Shown: piece after piece, positions 1-10,187 of the stretch
Layout: every line of letters starts with the position of its first letter
How positions within the stretch are numbered: the stretch's first letter is position 1
Source of the DNA: Neorhizobium sp. SHOUNA12A
GTDB lineage: Bacteria; Pseudomonadota; Alphaproteobacteria; Rhizobiales; Rhizobiaceae
Direction: 5' to 3'
Length of the DNA: 64,000 nucleotides
Assembly: GCF_023006505.1 (NCBI RefSeq)
Contig: NZ_JALBGV010000025.1
Span: 1-64,000, forward strand
Notes under the pieces: generated by a model
The model's database searches: none
What the model saw: only the letters and a program-made list of their open reading frames with translations
Told to the model about the DNA's origin: nothing
Made by a program: the position numbers and the translations under genes

Positions 1-1113
1 CTTGCCGCGATCGCGCAGGAGCGCGCCTCCTGGACGGCTCGGGCGGCGAGCGCCGCCGATCATATCGAGAGCCTCAGAGAACGTGAGGAAGAGGCCCGCG
101 AAGAGATCGCCGATCTCGAAGCCGCGCCCGAGGAATTCGACGACAAGCGCCGTGCGCTGTTGACCGAACTCCAGAAGGCGGAGGAGGCCCGCCGCGCCGC
201 TGCCGATCGGCTGGCCGAGGCGGAAACCTATCAGCGCGAAGCCGACCGGATCGCCGTCGTTGCCCTGTCCGAACTCGCCGAATCGCGGGAGAAACGCGGC
301 CGTGCCGAGGAGCGCCTGGTGTCGGCGGCGGAAAAACGCCACGAGAGCGAGGTCCGTATCCGCGAAACGCTCAATGTCCCGCCGCACGAGGTCCTGCGGC
401 TGGCGGGCCTGAAGCCCGACTCGACGCTGCCCGACGTCCGCGAGATCGAGCGCGAGGTCGATCGCCTGCGCATGGAGCGGGAACGGCTTGGGGCCGTCAA
501 CCTGCGCGCCGACGAAGAGCAGAAGGAGCTTTCCGACAAGCTCGACAACCTGATGCGCGAGCGCGCCGACGTGATCGACGCCATCCGCAAGCTGCGCGGC
601 GCAATCCAGAGCCTCAACCGCGAAGGCCGCGAACGGCTGCTGGCCGCCTTCGACGTGGTCAACGAGCAGTTCCAGCGGCTTTTCACCCATCTCTTCGGCG
701 GCGGCACGGCGGAGCTGCAGCTGATCGAATCGGACGATCCGCTCGAGGCGGGCCTTGAAATCCTCGCCCGCCCGCCCGGCAAGAAGCCGCAGACCATGAC
801 GCTATTGTCTGGCGGCGAGCAGGCGCTGACGGCGATGGCGCTGATCTTCGCCGTCTTCCTCACCAATCCGGCGCCGATCTGCGTGCTGGACGAGGTGGAT
901 GCACCGCTGGACGACCACAATGTGGAACGCTATTGCAATCTCATGGACGAGATGGCGGCCTCCACCGAAACTCGCTTCATCATCATTACCCACAATCCCA
1001 TCACCATGGCCCGCATGAACCGCCTTTTCGGCGTGACAATGGCTGAACAGGGCGTTTCTCAGCTCGTTTCCGTCGATCTGCAGACCGCGGAACTGCTGCG
1101 CGAGGCGAGCTGA
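1..1113 (+). CDS. smc: Chromosome segregation protein SMC, C-terminal part (5' end outside window)
   Basis: SMC is the ATPase core of the bacterial condensin that compacts and segregates chromosomes. The frame is open from base 1, so the start lies upstream; 370 residues are visible. The first two thirds are Glu/Arg/Ala-rich heptad-like sequence, the returning arm of the SMC coiled coil. The end is the C-terminal ATPase head: the ABC signature [13 protein letters not shown] (about 808-846), Walker [11 protein letters not shown] (about 880-910) and the D-loop/H-loop segment ending in ITHNPITM. This order is diagnostic of SMC rather than RecN or RecF. The frame ends in TGA, and the next gene on the strand is 440 bases away, beyond a strong terminator. 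I see no damage in the visible part. Confidence 0.95.
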   Translation, partial: LAAIAQERASWTARAASAADHIESLREREEEAREEIADLEAAPEEFDDKRRALLTELQKAEEARRAAADRLAEAETYQREADRIAVVALSELAESREKRGRAEERLVSAAEKRHESEVRIRETLNVPPHEVLRLAGLKPDSTLPDVREIEREVDRLRMERERLGAVNLRADEEQKELSDKLDNLMRERADVIDAIRKLRGAIQSLNREGRERLLAAFDVVNEQFQRLFTHLFGGGTAELQLIESDDPLEAGLEILARPPGKKPQTMTLLSGGEQALTAMALIFAVFLTNPAPICVLDEVDAPLDDHNVERYCNLMDEMAASTETRFIIITHNPITMARMNRLFGVTMAEQGVSQLVSVDLQTAELLREAS

Positions 1114-1168
1114 GCGGGTCCGGTTGAGGCGGGTTGACCGTTCCGTCGCACATGATTTTTGCCAGTCA

Positions 1169-1197
1169 TTGACGAGGATCAATTTTCAACTTTATGT
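1169..1197 (+). promoter_or_regulatory. Predicted sigma70 promoter for the candidate small RNA
   Basis: TTGACG (1169-1174) and TTATGT (1192-1197) are separated by 17 bases, giving a predicted start near 1204. It lies in the smc-ppdK gap and points at the three-hairpin region. The -10 is only a moderate match, so the promoter is tentative. Confidence 0.4.
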
Positions 1198-1203
1198 CTC
1201 CGG

Positions 1204-1418
1204 TATAAATTTACCTGCATCTACGTAGAATCACCCATATGGGGGATGTAATTTTCGGATTATTGTTGTTTTGTTGACTGTGGAAGTGGAACGCGCCTGA
1301 GCGTCCATACGCTTCGCAGTCCGACTTGAAAGTTCCCACCCCCCGTCCGGGTTTCCTGTCCCGGGCGGAAAGCTTTGCGGGGCCGCCTGTGATCCGGCCC
1401 CGCAAAGCTTTGTTTTTA
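1204..1418 (+). ncRNA. Candidate trans-acting small RNA with three consecutive hairpins
   Basis: No convincing reading frame occupies this part of the smc-ppdK gap, but it folds as three adjacent stem-loops. Hairpin 1 (1277-1320) is imperfect, with ACTG/CAGT ends and an inner GGA-CGC/GCG-TCC stem. Hairpin 2 has a 9-bp stem, CCGTCCGGG (1343-1351) with CCCGGGCGG (1360-1368), and an exposed UUUCCUGU loop. Hairpin 3 is a classical intrinsic terminator (1369-1418). A C-rich single-stranded stretch (1335-1342) precedes hairpin 2 and could pair with Shine-Dalgarno sequences. This architecture matches rhizobial trans-acting RNAs (established for several alpha-r families), but I cannot assign a family. 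The 5' end rests on the predicted promoter and is uncertain. The region could instead be the 5' leader of ppdK with an attenuator. Confidence 0.5.
1369..1418 (+). terminator. Strong intrinsic terminator
   Basis: A perfect 17-bp stem (AAAGCTTTGCGGGGCCG at 1369-1385 and its complement at 1395-1411) encloses a 9-base loop and is followed by GTTTTTA. It lies 256 bases after the smc stop and 136 before ppdK, so it more likely ends a small RNA than the smc message. Confidence 0.85.
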
Positions 1419-1554
1419 AGCGCTCCCAAGCCCGTTTCGGAACCGCATTCGACCGCTTTTGTTGCGGCGCAACATAATCCTGCCCATATCCGTTTCCAAA
1501 CCGTCATAAAACTTGTAGTTATGCGTAAAAGACTGCGACGGGTGGAGAGCAGCA

Positions 1555-4227
<2,673 letters not shown>

Positions 4228-4243
4228 GCCAAGGGTTCATCCC

Positions 4244-4531
4244 CTATTTCAGATGGTCCGGCCATTTTCGAGACGCGTGAAATATGGCCAGTATCTCCGC
4301 TCGTTCGCGAAGACGATAAAACGCGATATAGGGGGTGCCGGCAATGGTGAGGCGCCGTGTATCTCCATCCGAAGTCAGTCGGCCGACTTTCGGGTGCCAC
4401 GCCAGCATGGAAACAGCTTCCACGATGCGGCGAACCACGTTTTCGGCAGCCTGTGGATTGTCGAGTGCGATATAAGAGCCGATCTCATCGAGATCTTGCA
4501 GCGCCTCGTCCAGCCAGACGAGTTCATCCAT
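4244..4531 (-). CDS. RelE/ParE-family toxin
   Basis: This 95-residue protein has the compact RelE/ParE fold pattern: an N-terminal helical part (WLDEALQDLDEIGSYIALDNPQAAENVVRRI), a PKVGRLT turn, then beta strands with DTRRLTI, YIAFYRL and EILAIFHASRKWP. Members either cleave mRNA on the ribosome (RelE) or poison gyrase (ParE); the sequence alone does not decide, although the YIAFYR and HASRKWP ends resemble ParE more. Its start overlaps the end of the upstream antitoxin gene by 8 bases, so the two are translationally coupled. It converges on ppdK with a 16-base gap. Confidence 0.85.
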   Translation of the reverse strand: MDELVWLDEALQDLDEIGSYIALDNPQAAENVVRRIVEAVSMLAWHPKVGRLTSDGDTRRLTIAGTPYIAFYRLRERAEILAIFHASRKWPDHLK

Positions 4532-4712
4532 TGGGGATGAATTTGCGGATCACCGCGCGCACCGTCTCGGCGGAAGCAAATCGTCCGTCATCAGCCGACT
4601 TTTTTCGCTCTGCCAGTTTTTTGACCTGCCACGCGTGCAGGTCGTCGGCTGCCTCCGTCGGCGCCGGCGAAATAGCATCTTCAATCGAGATTGGCTTCTG
4701 CGGTTCGCTCAT
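4524..4712 (-). CDS. Putative antitoxin of the RelE/ParE pair
   Basis: A 62-residue acidic, Ala-rich protein whose C-terminal half (AWQVKKLAERKKSADDGRFASAETVRAVIRKFIPNG) is helical and resembles the toxin-wrapping tails of RelE/ParE antitoxins. I cannot name its DNA-binding family. The assignment rests mainly on position: directly upstream of the toxin, overlapping it, and just downstream of a long perfect palindrome that would suit autoregulation. No purine-rich ribosome site precedes the ATG, so initiation may be weak or the true start slightly different. Confidence 0.65.
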   Translation of the reverse strand: MSEPQKPISIEDAISPAPTEAADDLHAWQVKKLAERKKSADDGRFASAETVRAVIRKFIPNG

Positions 4713-4732
4713 GGAAGGATCATGGCAGATCG

Positions 4733-4754
4733 AATCGGCTTTTAAAAGCCGATT
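4733..4754. promoter_or_regulatory. Perfect 22-bp palindrome upstream of the TA pair (probable operator)
   Basis: Two 11-bp arms, AATCGGCTTTT and AAAAGCCGATT, meet with no spacer, 20 bases upstream of the antitoxin start. It lacks a T-tract typical of a terminator. Autoregulatory palindromes are usual in front of TA operons, so operator is the preferred reading. Confidence 0.55.
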
Positions 4755-4828
4755 GGGGATGTTTATGTCATGCCGGCCGTCGCCGAAAAAACAAATAGGC
4801 GTTCGGAAATGCAGCCGAGGAGACCATC

Positions 4829-5260
4829 ATGAACCAAGTCACCGTTCTCGCCGTGCCCGTCTTCAGCACGCTCTGCAACGAGGGTTTCCGCCTCCGCCGG
4901 GAGGTCTTCATCGTCGAGCAGAACGTGCCCGCTGACATGGAGTTCGATGCCGACGATCTGACCGCCTTCCACTTCGTCGCCGTTGTTTCGGGCGAGGTCT
5001 GCGGCACGCTGCGGGTCATCTATGCGGAAGATCATGCCAAGATCGGCCGGGTCGCCGTCACCAGCCCGTGGCGCGGCAAGGGCGTCGCCAGTGCCATGAT
5101 CCGCGCTGCCATGGAAGCGCATGGAGAAGCCCGCGGCAACCGCTTTCATCTGGCGGCCCAGAGCGACAAGATCTCCATGTACGAACGTTTCGGCTTCAAG
5201 GCCTATGGCGAAGAATTCTTCGACGTCGGCATTCCCCATTACGACATGAAGAATTTCTGA
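4829..5260 (+). CDS. GNAT-family N-acetyltransferase (ElaA-like)
   Basis: A 143-residue single-domain GNAT protein. The family transfers the acetyl group of acetyl-CoA to an amine, often on a small molecule or protein N-terminus. The acetyl-CoA pyrophosphate-binding motif is RVAVTSPWRGKGVASAMI (about residues 74-91, R/QxxGxG/A type). Upstream, LRREVFIVEQNVP resembles the ElaA subgroup start, and the C-terminal YERFGFKAYGEEFFD is the usual motif B strand. GAGGAG sits just before the ATG. The acceptor is unknown. It stands alone between the divergent TA pair and the VOC gene. Confidence 0.9.
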   Translation: MNQVTVLAVPVFSTLCNEGFRLRREVFIVEQNVPADMEFDADDLTAFHFVAVVSGEVCGTLRVIYAEDHAKIGRVAVTSPWRGKGVASAMIRAAMEAHGEARGNRFHLAAQSDKISMYERFGFKAYGEEFFDVGIPHYDMKNF

Positions 5261-5349
5261 GGTCCGCCGTTTTCCGTTTCTGCCCGTGGGGGTTTAGGAC
5301 GACGACCTTCCCGTGTTAGCTTATCCGCCGGGAGCGACAGGGAGGAAAC

Positions 5350-5709
5350 ATGCCGCGCTTGGACCACGTCAACATTCATACGCGCGACGCCGATGCGATG
5401 GTCGCGTTCCTGGGCAAGGTGCTCGGGGCCGAGGAAGGCTATCGGCCGCCCTTTTCCGACCCGGGCCGCTGGCTTTATCTCGACGGCCATCCCTTCATTC
5501 ATCTGAGCATCGTCACCCGTGACGACGATTTTCCGCCCGGCATGTTCAACCATGTGGCTTTCGGCTTTTACGATCATGACGCCGCCGTCGAGCGGATCAC
5601 GGCGACCGGTTACCGCTTTGAACACGACGCCATACCCGATACCGATATCGGCCAGATCTTCGTCTATGGTCCGGAAGGCCTGAAGATCGAGCTGCAATAC
5701 CGCCGGTGA
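5350..5709 (+). CDS. VOC-family (glyoxalase/bleomycin-resistance fold) protein
   Basis: A single 119-residue vicinal-oxygen-chelate domain: an N-terminal beta-alpha-beta module (LDHVNIHTRDADAMVAFLGKVLG) and a second module ending in IFVYGPEGLKIELQYR. H6, H57 and E115 are in positions that often ligate metal in VOC enzymes (family knowledge, not proven here). GGGAGG precedes the ATG. The substrate cannot be predicted; it could be an isomerase, dioxygenase or thiol transferase. It converges on the dehydrogenase gene with 3 bases between stops. Confidence 0.85.
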   Translation: MPRLDHVNIHTRDADAMVAFLGKVLGAEEGYRPPFSDPGRWLYLDGHPFIHLSIVTRDDDFPPGMFNHVAFGFYDHDAAVERITATGYRFEHDAIPDTDIGQIFVYGPEGLKIELQYRR

Positions 5710-5712
5710 TCG

Positions 5713-7077
5713 TCATTTCACCGCTGCCGTCTGCTGCGCACCGGTGACGCGCCAGACCGTATTGCCGGCGTCGTCGGCAACCAGCAGCGCGCCAGCCTTG
5801 TCGACCGCGACGCCGACCGGCCGGCCGCGGGCCGCCTCGTCCTTGTTGAGGAAGCCGGTGACCACGTCTTCCGCCTTGCCGTTCGGTTTGCCGTCCTTGA
5901 AGGGCACGAACACGACCTTGTAGCCGTTGAACTTGTCGCGGTCCCAGCTGCCGTGTTCGCCGACAAACGCACCGCCCTTGTATTTGGCCGGCAGAGCATC
6001 GGCGGTGTAGAAAGTCATGCCCAGCGGCGCCACGTGCGAGCTCAGCGCATAATCCGGCGGGATCGCCTTGGCGACCAGGTCCGGCCGCTGCGGCTGCACC
6101 CGCGGGTCGACATGCTGGCCGTAATAGCTGTAGGGCCAGCCGTAAAAGGCACCGTCCTTCACCGAGGTCATGTAGTCCGGCACCAGATCCGGCCCGAGCT
6201 CGTCACGTTCGTTGATGACGGCCCAGAGCGCATGGGTGGCCGGCTCGAACGTCAGCCCGTTCGGATTGCGAAGGCCGGTCGCGAAGATCCGCGAACGGCC
6301 GCTCGCCCGGTCCACCTCCCAGATCGCCGCCCGGTCCTTCTCCGCCTGCATGCCGTTCTCGGCAATGTTGCTGTTCGAGCCGACGCCGGCATAAAGCATC
6401 GAGCCATCTGGGCTTGCCACCAGGCTCTTGGTCCAGTGGTGGTCGATCGGGCCGCCCGGAAGCTCGGTCAGCCGCGTGCCGGGATCGGTGATCCTGGTGT
6501 CGCCGGTATTGTAATGATAGCGCATGATCGCGTCGGTATTGGCGACATAGAGGTCGCTGCCGACCAGCGCCACGCCGAATGGCGAACTGAGGTGATCGAG
6601 AAACACACTCTTGGTTTCCGGCTTGCCGTCGCCATTGGCATCGCGCAGCAGGGTGATGCGGTTGCTTTCGCCGCCTTCACCGCCGCCGCCCGTCGTGATC
6701 GACTCGATCCAGCCCATCACAAGGTCCTTCGGCCGTTTGACAGGTTCGAGCCCGGGCGCCTTCGATTCCACCACCAGGATATCCCCGTTCGGCAGCGTAT
6801 AGAGCGAGCGCGGATGCTGAAGCCCGGTCGCCATCGCTTCGATCTTCAGCCCGGCCGCTACTGTCGGCGTTTCGCCGGGCTTCCAGCCAACCACCTTGGC
6901 GAGGTGCATCGGCGGAAACAGATATTGCTGCGGTTCTGGAAGCACGGGGTTGGGGCCGACCTGGCTCATCGGATCGAAGTCGTCGGCGGCCTGTGCCGCC
7001 ACGAGGAAGGTCGAGGAGAAAAGAAGCGCGACAGCGGCGGCGCGTCCGGCGCCTCTGGAGGAAATCATGGACATCAT
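5713..7077 (-). CDS. Exported PQQ-dependent sugar (L-sorbosone/glucose) dehydrogenase-like protein
   Basis: A 454-residue secreted protein. The chosen start gives a signal peptide with a hydrophobic core ending AAQAADDF. The mature part is a six-bladed beta-propeller of the sorbosone/soluble glucose dehydrogenase family: TGLQHPRSLYTLPNGDILVVES, SSPFGVALVGSDLYVANTD, TGLRNPNGLTFEP and GHRPVGVAVD-type repeats, plus GAFVGEHGSWDRDKFNGYKV. Such enzymes oxidise aldoses or aldehydes in the periplasm with PQQ, though many homologues have no proven substrate. Its ATG overlaps the stop of the DUF2231 gene (ATGA), so the two are translationally coupled and probably form one membrane-associated unit. Confidence 0.85.
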   Translation of the reverse strand: MMSMISSRGAGRAAAVALLFSSTFLVAAQAADDFDPMSQVGPNPVLPEPQQYLFPPMHLAKVVGWKPGETPTVAAGLKIEAMATGLQHPRSLYTLPNGDILVVESKAPGLEPVKRPKDLVMGWIESITTGGGGEGGESNRITLLRDANGDGKPETKSVFLDHLSSPFGVALVGSDLYVANTDAIMRYHYNTGDTRITDPGTRLTELPGGPIDHHWTKSLVASPDGSMLYAGVGSNSNIAENGMQAEKDRAAIWEVDRASGRSRIFATGLRNPNGLTFEPATHALWAVINERDELGPDLVPDYMTSVKDGAFYGWPYSYYGQHVDPRVQPQRPDLVAKAIPPDYALSSHVAPLGMTFYTADALPAKYKGGAFVGEHGSWDRDKFNGYKVVFVPFKDGKPNGKAEDVVTGFLNKDEAARGRPVGVAVDKAGALLVADDAGNTVWRVTGAQQTAAVK

Positions 7078-7550
7078 TCGGTTACTCCTACGCCATGGCG
7101 ATAGACCATCGACCAGCCGAGCCAGCCGGTGACGATCAGGATCACGACCGTGACCGCCGAGAGCGTCAGCCCCCAGGGCACGACCGAGGTCCAGGCATCG
7201 CGTGTGTGGATGAACATGTTGATCGTGGCGATGACGAGCACGATCAGGTTGCCGATCACATGCGGCCAGGCGGGGCGTTGGCTGCGGATCGCCCGGTCGC
7301 CGATGAAATCGACAAGCCCGGCGATCGCCGCGATCAAGCCGAGAATAACGCCGGCGCTGATCAGCCAGGCGGAAAAATTCGCCCACATCATCTCCGCACT
7401 TCGCCAATAGGCGATATCGGTCAGAAGCGTGCCGACGAAACACGCGATCGGGAAGGGCACCAGCATCGGATGGATCGGATGTCGGGCAATGCGGGCCGTC
7501 GAATGGGGGGAATGGGAGGTCGTGGAATAATGGGTGGGCGAATGGGCCAT
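7074..7550 (-). CDS. DUF2231 integral membrane protein
   Basis: A 158-residue protein with four predicted membrane spans (about 30-50, 60-82, 98-115, 125-148) and the conserved HPIHPMLVPFPIACFVGTLLTD start of DUF2231. It is a possible haem/quinone-linked membrane partner; function is not established. AAGGA precedes the ATG. It is the first gene of a two-gene operon and overlaps the start of the PQQ-dehydrogenase-like gene, which suggests it anchors that enzyme or takes its electrons (inference from context only). Confidence 0.85.
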   Translation of the reverse strand: MAHSPTHYSTTSHSPHSTARIARHPIHPMLVPFPIACFVGTLLTDIAYWRSAEMMWANFSAWLISAGVILGLIAAIAGLVDFIGDRAIRSQRPAWPHVIGNLIVLVIATINMFIHTRDAWTSVVPWGLTLSAVTVVILIVTGWLGWSMVYRHGVGVTE

Positions 7551-7607
7551 GGGAAACGTCCTTCAAGCCGTCGACTTATTGGGAGACCCAAACAATTCGA
7601 CAGCAGA

Positions 7608-7663
7608 AGAAGTTCCCGGCGGGCGATCGCGCCTGCGTTTCGGCGATCGCCCGCAAAACTTCT
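7608..7663. repeat. Long intergenic inverted repeat
   Basis: A 12-bp GC-rich stem (GCGGGCGATCGC at 7619-7630 with its complement at 7643-7654) is extended by a second 7-bp stem (AGAAGTT 7608-7614, AACTTCT 7657-7663) across a small internal loop. It lies between the lipoprotein gene and the DUF2231 gene, both on the minus strand. No good T-tract follows on that strand, so it may be a weak terminator, an mRNA-stabilising hairpin or an operator. Confidence 0.6.
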
Positions 7664-7675
7664 ACGCTTTTTCGC

Positions 7676-7954
7676 CTAGCGCCGCTCCACGATCACCCGG
7701 CGTTCGACCACCATCGGCCGCCACATCATCGCATCGGCGCGGGACTGCATCGAGCGCCCTTCGGCGCGGCGGTCGAGTTCGATATCGAGCATGCAGCGCG
7801 CCATCGCGTCCGTGCCGCGCCTGAAGCCGTAGCTGGCGCAGGTGGTCTCGTCCGCCGCACGGCGTTCCTCCGGCGTCATCGTCTGGCAGCCGGCCAGCAG
7901 GGCGCCCAGCGGGGCAATAAGCGAGGCGATGAGGAGAAGGCGGTGAGGGCGCAT
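7676..7954 (-). CDS. Small lipoprotein, unknown function
   Basis: A 92-residue protein with a lipoprotein signal: positive N-terminus, hydrophobic core LLLIASLIAPLGALL and lipobox LAGC (Cys23). The mature part is short, charged and has two further cysteines (CASYGFRRGTDAMARCM) that could form a disulfide in the periplasm, then an Arg-rich tail. Similar small lipoproteins are common in rhizobia without a known role. AAGGAG lies upstream of the ATG. It is divergent from the DUF1499 gene, so its promoter region is 7955-8063. Confidence 0.75.
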   Translation of the reverse strand: MRPHRLLLIASLIAPLGALLAGCQTMTPEERRAADETTCASYGFRRGTDAMARCMLDIELDRRAEGRSMQSRADAMMWRPMVVERRVIVERR

Positions 7955-8063
7955 GAGATGAACTCCTTTTCATTCGGCCGGGCTGCAACCTTGGGATTCC
8001 ATTCCGGGCGAAGCTGTTTTACACAGGAGCGAGCGCTTTTGCCATGGAGCCTTTGCCGATCCC

Positions 8064-8957
8064 ATGCCCGTCCGTTTTGTCCGGCCCGTTTCCCATTCGG
8101 CCTATACGGCCCGCAGGCTGGCCTTCTCGGCTCTGGCGCTGTTCGTGATCGCCGCGCTGGCACATCGTTTCGGTCCCCTGGCGACTCCGGATTTCCTGGC
8201 TCTGCTCTTTCTTTCAGCCGCGATCGCCGCCGTTTCCGTGCCTCTGTCGCTGATCGGCCTGATGCGGCTCTGGCAGGTCGGCGCAAGCGGCGGCGTTGCG
8301 GCGACGAAAGGGCTGATCTATGCGGTGGTTCCGCTCGCGGTGGTGGCGACCGGCGCCTTCTATTATTTCACCCTGCCGCCGCTCTACGACATTTCCACCG
8401 ATATTGCCGACCCGCCGCCATGGGTCGCTGAGCCGAAGGCTAGCCAGAAATGGCTGCCGCGCGCGACGGTGATCACGCCTGCCGATCGGCGGGTCCAGTT
8501 CGCCGCCTATCCCGGCCTCACCGGCAGGCGTTACGAGGGCGCGCTCGACCGCGTCTACCAGGGTGTGCAGAAGGCGGTGCTTTCCGCCCGCATCGCGATC
8601 ACGAAGAAGGAAGGCGTCGAGCTGATCGCGCCGGATATCTCCCAGCGTCCCGCGCCGCAGGACGAACAGGCGCCGGTGCCGGACGTGGCGCCGATCCCGC
8701 TGCCGCGCCCGGAACCCTCGCTCGCACCGGTTTTCGTCAATTCCGGCGATGTCCTGCTGCAGGGCGAGGCCCGCACCCTGATCCTCGGCCTGCGTTTCGA
8801 CCTCGTCATCCGGCTGCGGGAAGAGGCCGAGACGACCTCGGTCGATATCCGGGTCGCCTCGCGCTACGGCCCGCACGATCTGGGAATGAGCCAGGCGATC
8901 GCCGAGGATTTTCTTGACCGGCTCGATACCGAACTTCTGGGAATCGCCGGGAACTAA
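8064..8957 (+). CDS. DUF1499 family membrane protein
   Basis: A 297-residue protein with three N-terminal membrane spans (about 17-35, 42-65, 85-105). A soluble DUF1499-type domain follows, starting DRRVQFAAYPGLTGRRYEGALDRVYQGVQKAV and ending DIRVASRYGPHDLGMSQAIAEDFLDRLDTEL. Residues about 200-222 are Pro-rich (PQDEQAPVPDVAPIPLPRPEPS) and probably a linker. Function is unknown; the family resembles lipid-transfer-like folds and is usually monocistronic. Nothing about its neighbours points to a pathway. Confidence 0.75.
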   Translation: MPVRFVRPVSHSAYTARRLAFSALALFVIAALAHRFGPLATPDFLALLFLSAAIAAVSVPLSLIGLMRLWQVGASGGVAATKGLIYAVVPLAVVATGAFYYFTLPPLYDISTDIADPPPWVAEPKASQKWLPRATVITPADRRVQFAAYPGLTGRRYEGALDRVYQGVQKAVLSARIAITKKEGVELIAPDISQRPAPQDEQAPVPDVAPIPLPRPEPSLAPVFVNSGDVLLQGEARTLILGLRFDLVIRLREEAETTSVDIRVASRYGPHDLGMSQAIAEDFLDRLDTELLGIAGN

Positions 8958-9046
8958 AGCATGTCGGGCAAAAGTGTGCAGCGGTTTTGCGATAACGACA
9001 TGCGGAGAAACTAAGGATTTGAAGCGGGTCATGCTAAATCCGAAGG
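8957..9046. repeat. Interspersed rhizobial intergenic repeat
   Basis: The sequence after the DUF1499 gene begins with GCATGTCG (8959-8966), pairs with CGACATGC (8996-9003), and continues with the GTGTGCAGCGGTTTTGCG core. I recognise this block from intergenic regions of many Rhizobiaceae genomes. The assignment is from memory of the family; only one copy is in this window. Confidence 0.5.
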
Positions 9047-9059
9047 ATTGCGGCACGCT

Positions 9060-9971
9060 TCAAGCCGGCCAGTAAGTACCCGCAAGCGACGGCGGGCCTT
9101 CGGTCAGCACGCGGCCTTTCTCGACCAGGTCTTCCAGATGCGCAAGCACCGAAAGGGCCGCCGCTCCATGCAGGCGCGGATCGGTGCTGGCATAGATCAC
9201 CTTGACCATGTCGGGGATCAGCCGGTCACCGGCCTTGATGCGCTCCAGCACGGCGCGTTCGCGCATGCGCCGATGGGTGCGAAGCCCGCGCAGGAACGAT
9301 CCCGGTTCCTTCACCGGCCCGCCATGGCCCGGAAAGAAGATCCGGTCCTCGCGCGGCAGCAGCTTTTCGATCGAGGCCATGAAATCCGCCATCGAACCGT
9401 CCGGCGGCGCGACGATTGTTGTAGCCCAGGCCATCACGTGGTCGGCGGAAAACAGGACGCCGGTTCCTTCCAATGCGAAGGCGGAATGGTTGGCTGTGTG
9501 GCCCGGCGTATGCACGGCCGACAGCGCCCAGCCGTCGCCTTCGATCACCTGGCCATCCGCGACTATGATATCGGGCACGAAGCCGGTGTCGGCGCTTTCG
9601 GCGAACGGGTTGACTTCGCCCGCATGCAGCGGCCGCGAGGCCCGGTGCGGGCCTTCGGCAACGGTCGGCGCCCCGGTCTCCTGGCTCAGCCGACGGGCAA
9701 GCGGGGAATGGTCGCGGTGCGTGTGGCTGATGAAGATATGGGTGACCTCGCGGCCTTTCAGTGCTGCCATCAGCGCTTCGAAATGCGCCTCGTTTTCCGG
9801 GCCCGGATCGATGACCGCCACCGACGAGCCGCCGACGATATAGCTATTGGTGCCGTGAAAGGTGAAGGGCGAGGGATTGTTGACGGTCAGCCGCTGCACG
9901 CCTTCGGCCACGCTGACCGGCACACCGTAGGAAGGAGTGAATTCCATATCGAAGGTAACGTCTTCCGCCAT
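9060..9971 (-). CDS. Metallo-beta-lactamase-fold hydrolase (LACTB2-like)
   Basis: A 303-residue MBL-fold enzyme. The metal-binding motif is FISHTHRDH, with later His/Asp ligands in VHTPGHTANH and FSADHVMAW and a terminal FFPGHGGPV. The C-terminal helical tail (HRRMRERAVLERI ... AALSVLAHLEDLVEKGRV) is the winged-helix-like extension seen in LACTB2-type proteins, which are nucleases or thioester hydrolases. The start was chosen because GGAGG lies 6 bases upstream of this ATG. Substrate is unknown. The gene follows the intergenic repeat and is separated from the upstream lipoprotein gene by a terminator. Confidence 0.85.
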   Translation of the reverse strand: MAEDVTFDMEFTPSYGVPVSVAEGVQRLTVNNPSPFTFHGTNSYIVGGSSVAVIDPGPENEAHFEALMAALKGREVTHIFISHTHRDHSPLARRLSQETGAPTVAEGPHRASRPLHAGEVNPFAESADTGFVPDIIVADGQVIEGDGWALSAVHTPGHTANHSAFALEGTGVLFSADHVMAWATTIVAPPDGSMADFMASIEKLLPREDRIFFPGHGGPVKEPGSFLRGLRTHRRMRERAVLERIKAGDRLIPDMVKVIYASTDPRLHGAAALSVLAHLEDLVEKGRVLTEGPPSLAGTYWPA

Positions 9972-10104
9972 GCCGGGCCTCCGCGCCTGATGCGATATCG
10001 ACGATGGCCACAACGGCGTTGCCGGTTTGCGCCACTCGGATCGCATCGATTGCGCCGTTCAAGGCGCTGGAGAGGTCTAGCACCGCTTTTGCTGCGGCGC
10101 ATTC

Positions 10105-10150
10105 AAAAATAGCCACCGGCCGTCACCCCGTTGGGCGACGGCCGGTGGCT
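10105..10150 (-). terminator. Intrinsic terminator of the 10188-10544 lipoprotein gene
   Basis: A perfect 14-bp stem (AGCCACCGGCCGTC, 10111-10124, with its complement at 10137-10150) has a 12-base loop. Read on the minus strand it is followed by ATTTTTG, directly after the lipoprotein stop. Confidence 0.85.
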
Positions 10151-10187
10151 TTCATGACGTGGATCCGCTATCGCGGGCTCGCTCGCC

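Noticed and set aside
5953-7104. 383-residue plus-strand frame
   Set aside because: Antisense shadow of the PQQ-dehydrogenase-like gene, with no recognisable domain.
9844-10116. 90-residue minus-strand frame overlapping the metallo-beta-lactamase gene start
   Set aside because: It begins with GTG inside the terminator of the lipoprotein gene, has no ribosome site and overlaps a well-supported gene.
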